Positions 63,490-64,000 of a DNA stretch of 64,000 bases are shown here, in pieces. The stretch is from Ypsolopha sequella (Eukaryota > Arthropoda > Insecta > Lepidoptera > Ypsolophidae). Location of the stretch: assembly GCA_934047225.1 (NCBI GenBank), contig OW203988.1:7846229-7910228 (forward strand), read 5' to 3'. How positions within the stretch are numbered: the stretch's first letter is position 1; each line of letters begins with the position of its first letter. Below the pieces are notes generated by a model, which was not told the origin of the DNA, searched no databases, and was given only the letters and a program-made list of their open reading frames with translations. A program made the translations under genes and the position numbers.

Positions 63490-63940
63490 ACCAAGTATCG
63501 ATAACCATGGAGTTTTACGTAGATAGCACGCTTCGTAGCGCGTGCGCGTAGTCTTAGCCACCTGTCCGACCGCCGGCGAAGCGACTAGCTATCATAGACC
63601 ATCTTCTTGTTTGTACAGATCCCGTATGAATCACTGTAAATAACAGAGATACATAATAATTTATATTTTGATTGCCGGTGACAATTCTCGTCTCAGAAAT
63701 AGGAACTAACAAAGCCTCCGATACGGATTGTTAAGGAATCAAAGCATCAGGAAATCAAAATGAATATTTTAGCGCGATATAGACACTTTCCAGTGACATT
63801 ACCAAATATTTCTCTCGTTCCTATAAACAATTGCTCTACCATCTAACTCGCCTTCAGTGGGACAGGTTCCTTATGCGCATAAGTTTGTTACAAATCGGAC
63901 TGTAGCACGAAGACAATAAAGGATAGATTAGCTCGCAGTG
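63490..63940 (+). other. Probable 3' untranslated region
   Basis: Follows the stop directly with no further exon evident. Contains a short palindromic run ttcgtagcgcgtgcgcg at 63531-63547. Confidence 0.5.
63915..63920 (+). terminator. Candidate polyadenylation signal AATAAA
   Basis: First canonical AATAAA after the stop, about 425 bases downstream. Use as the real signal is inferred. Confidence 0.35.
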
Positions 63941-64000
63941 GCTAACTTATGCGTGTAAGTCTCTTTCGGCCTCTGTAGTAATAATTTCGTTTCAAGTAAT

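Noticed and set aside
63335..63551. Alternative frames over the last exon
   Set aside because: Only the frame continuing from exon 39 gives the conserved DCRRGQS and WAISEGR motifs.

Overview
The window is a single, heavily intron-interrupted animal gene embedded in dense transposon debris. Vertebrate-style features are absent; the AT-rich introns, the tRNA-derived SINEs and the dispersed repeats ending in TTGAA-type tails look like a moth or butterfly (Lepidoptera). I infer this from repeat style and protein similarity; no database search was possible.

The gene is glutamate synthase (NADH-GOGAT type, a fused GltB-GltD polypeptide) on the + strand. I could place 40 consecutive coding exons (267-436 through 63356-63489). 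Their lengths sum to 5920 bases, which is one base finishing a codon begun upstream plus 1973 codons including the stop, so every splice phase agrees. The 5' end is outside the window: the first exon seen enters the glutaminase domain roughly 70-80 residues after the expected catalytic cysteine. Exons 1-8 encode the glutaminase (class II amidotransferase) domain, 9-15 the central domain, 16-24 the FMN/3Fe-4S synthase barrel, 25-30 the beta-helix and linker, and 31-40 the GltD-like part with 4Fe-4S cysteines and the FAD and NAD(P)H folds. Together they take ammonia from glutamine through an internal tunnel and make glutamate from 2-oxoglutarate with NAD(P)H electrons. I see no second host gene.

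The introns hold most of the interest. They carry hAT fossils with 8-bp target duplications (6941-7504, 38698-39108, 62650-63233), TTAA-flanked (piggyBac-like) miniature elements, TA-flanked miniature elements including one with an internal 'empty site' control, a solo LTR inside an arm of a foldback element, LINE 3' fragments, tRNA-derived SINEs, a family of TTGAA-tailed retroelements (seven copies), a 180-bp six-copy satellite, and a 2.7-kb element with long inverted repeats carrying a broken gene that resembles a FEN/PIN-type nuclease with a C-terminal CXC motif (32816-35545).

Four observations stand out. First, several unrelated-looking palindromic repeats share a hammerhead-ribozyme-like core (CTGAYGA - stem - GAAA - palindromic stem III - NUH). 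Second, the splice donor of exon 38 is the first unit of a 28-bp tandem array, so the donor is repeated at least seven times. Third, a mutated, inverted copy of exon 10 and its flanking intron sits in intron 13. Fourth, the long-inverted-repeat element with the nuclease-like pseudogene belongs to no transposon group I can name.
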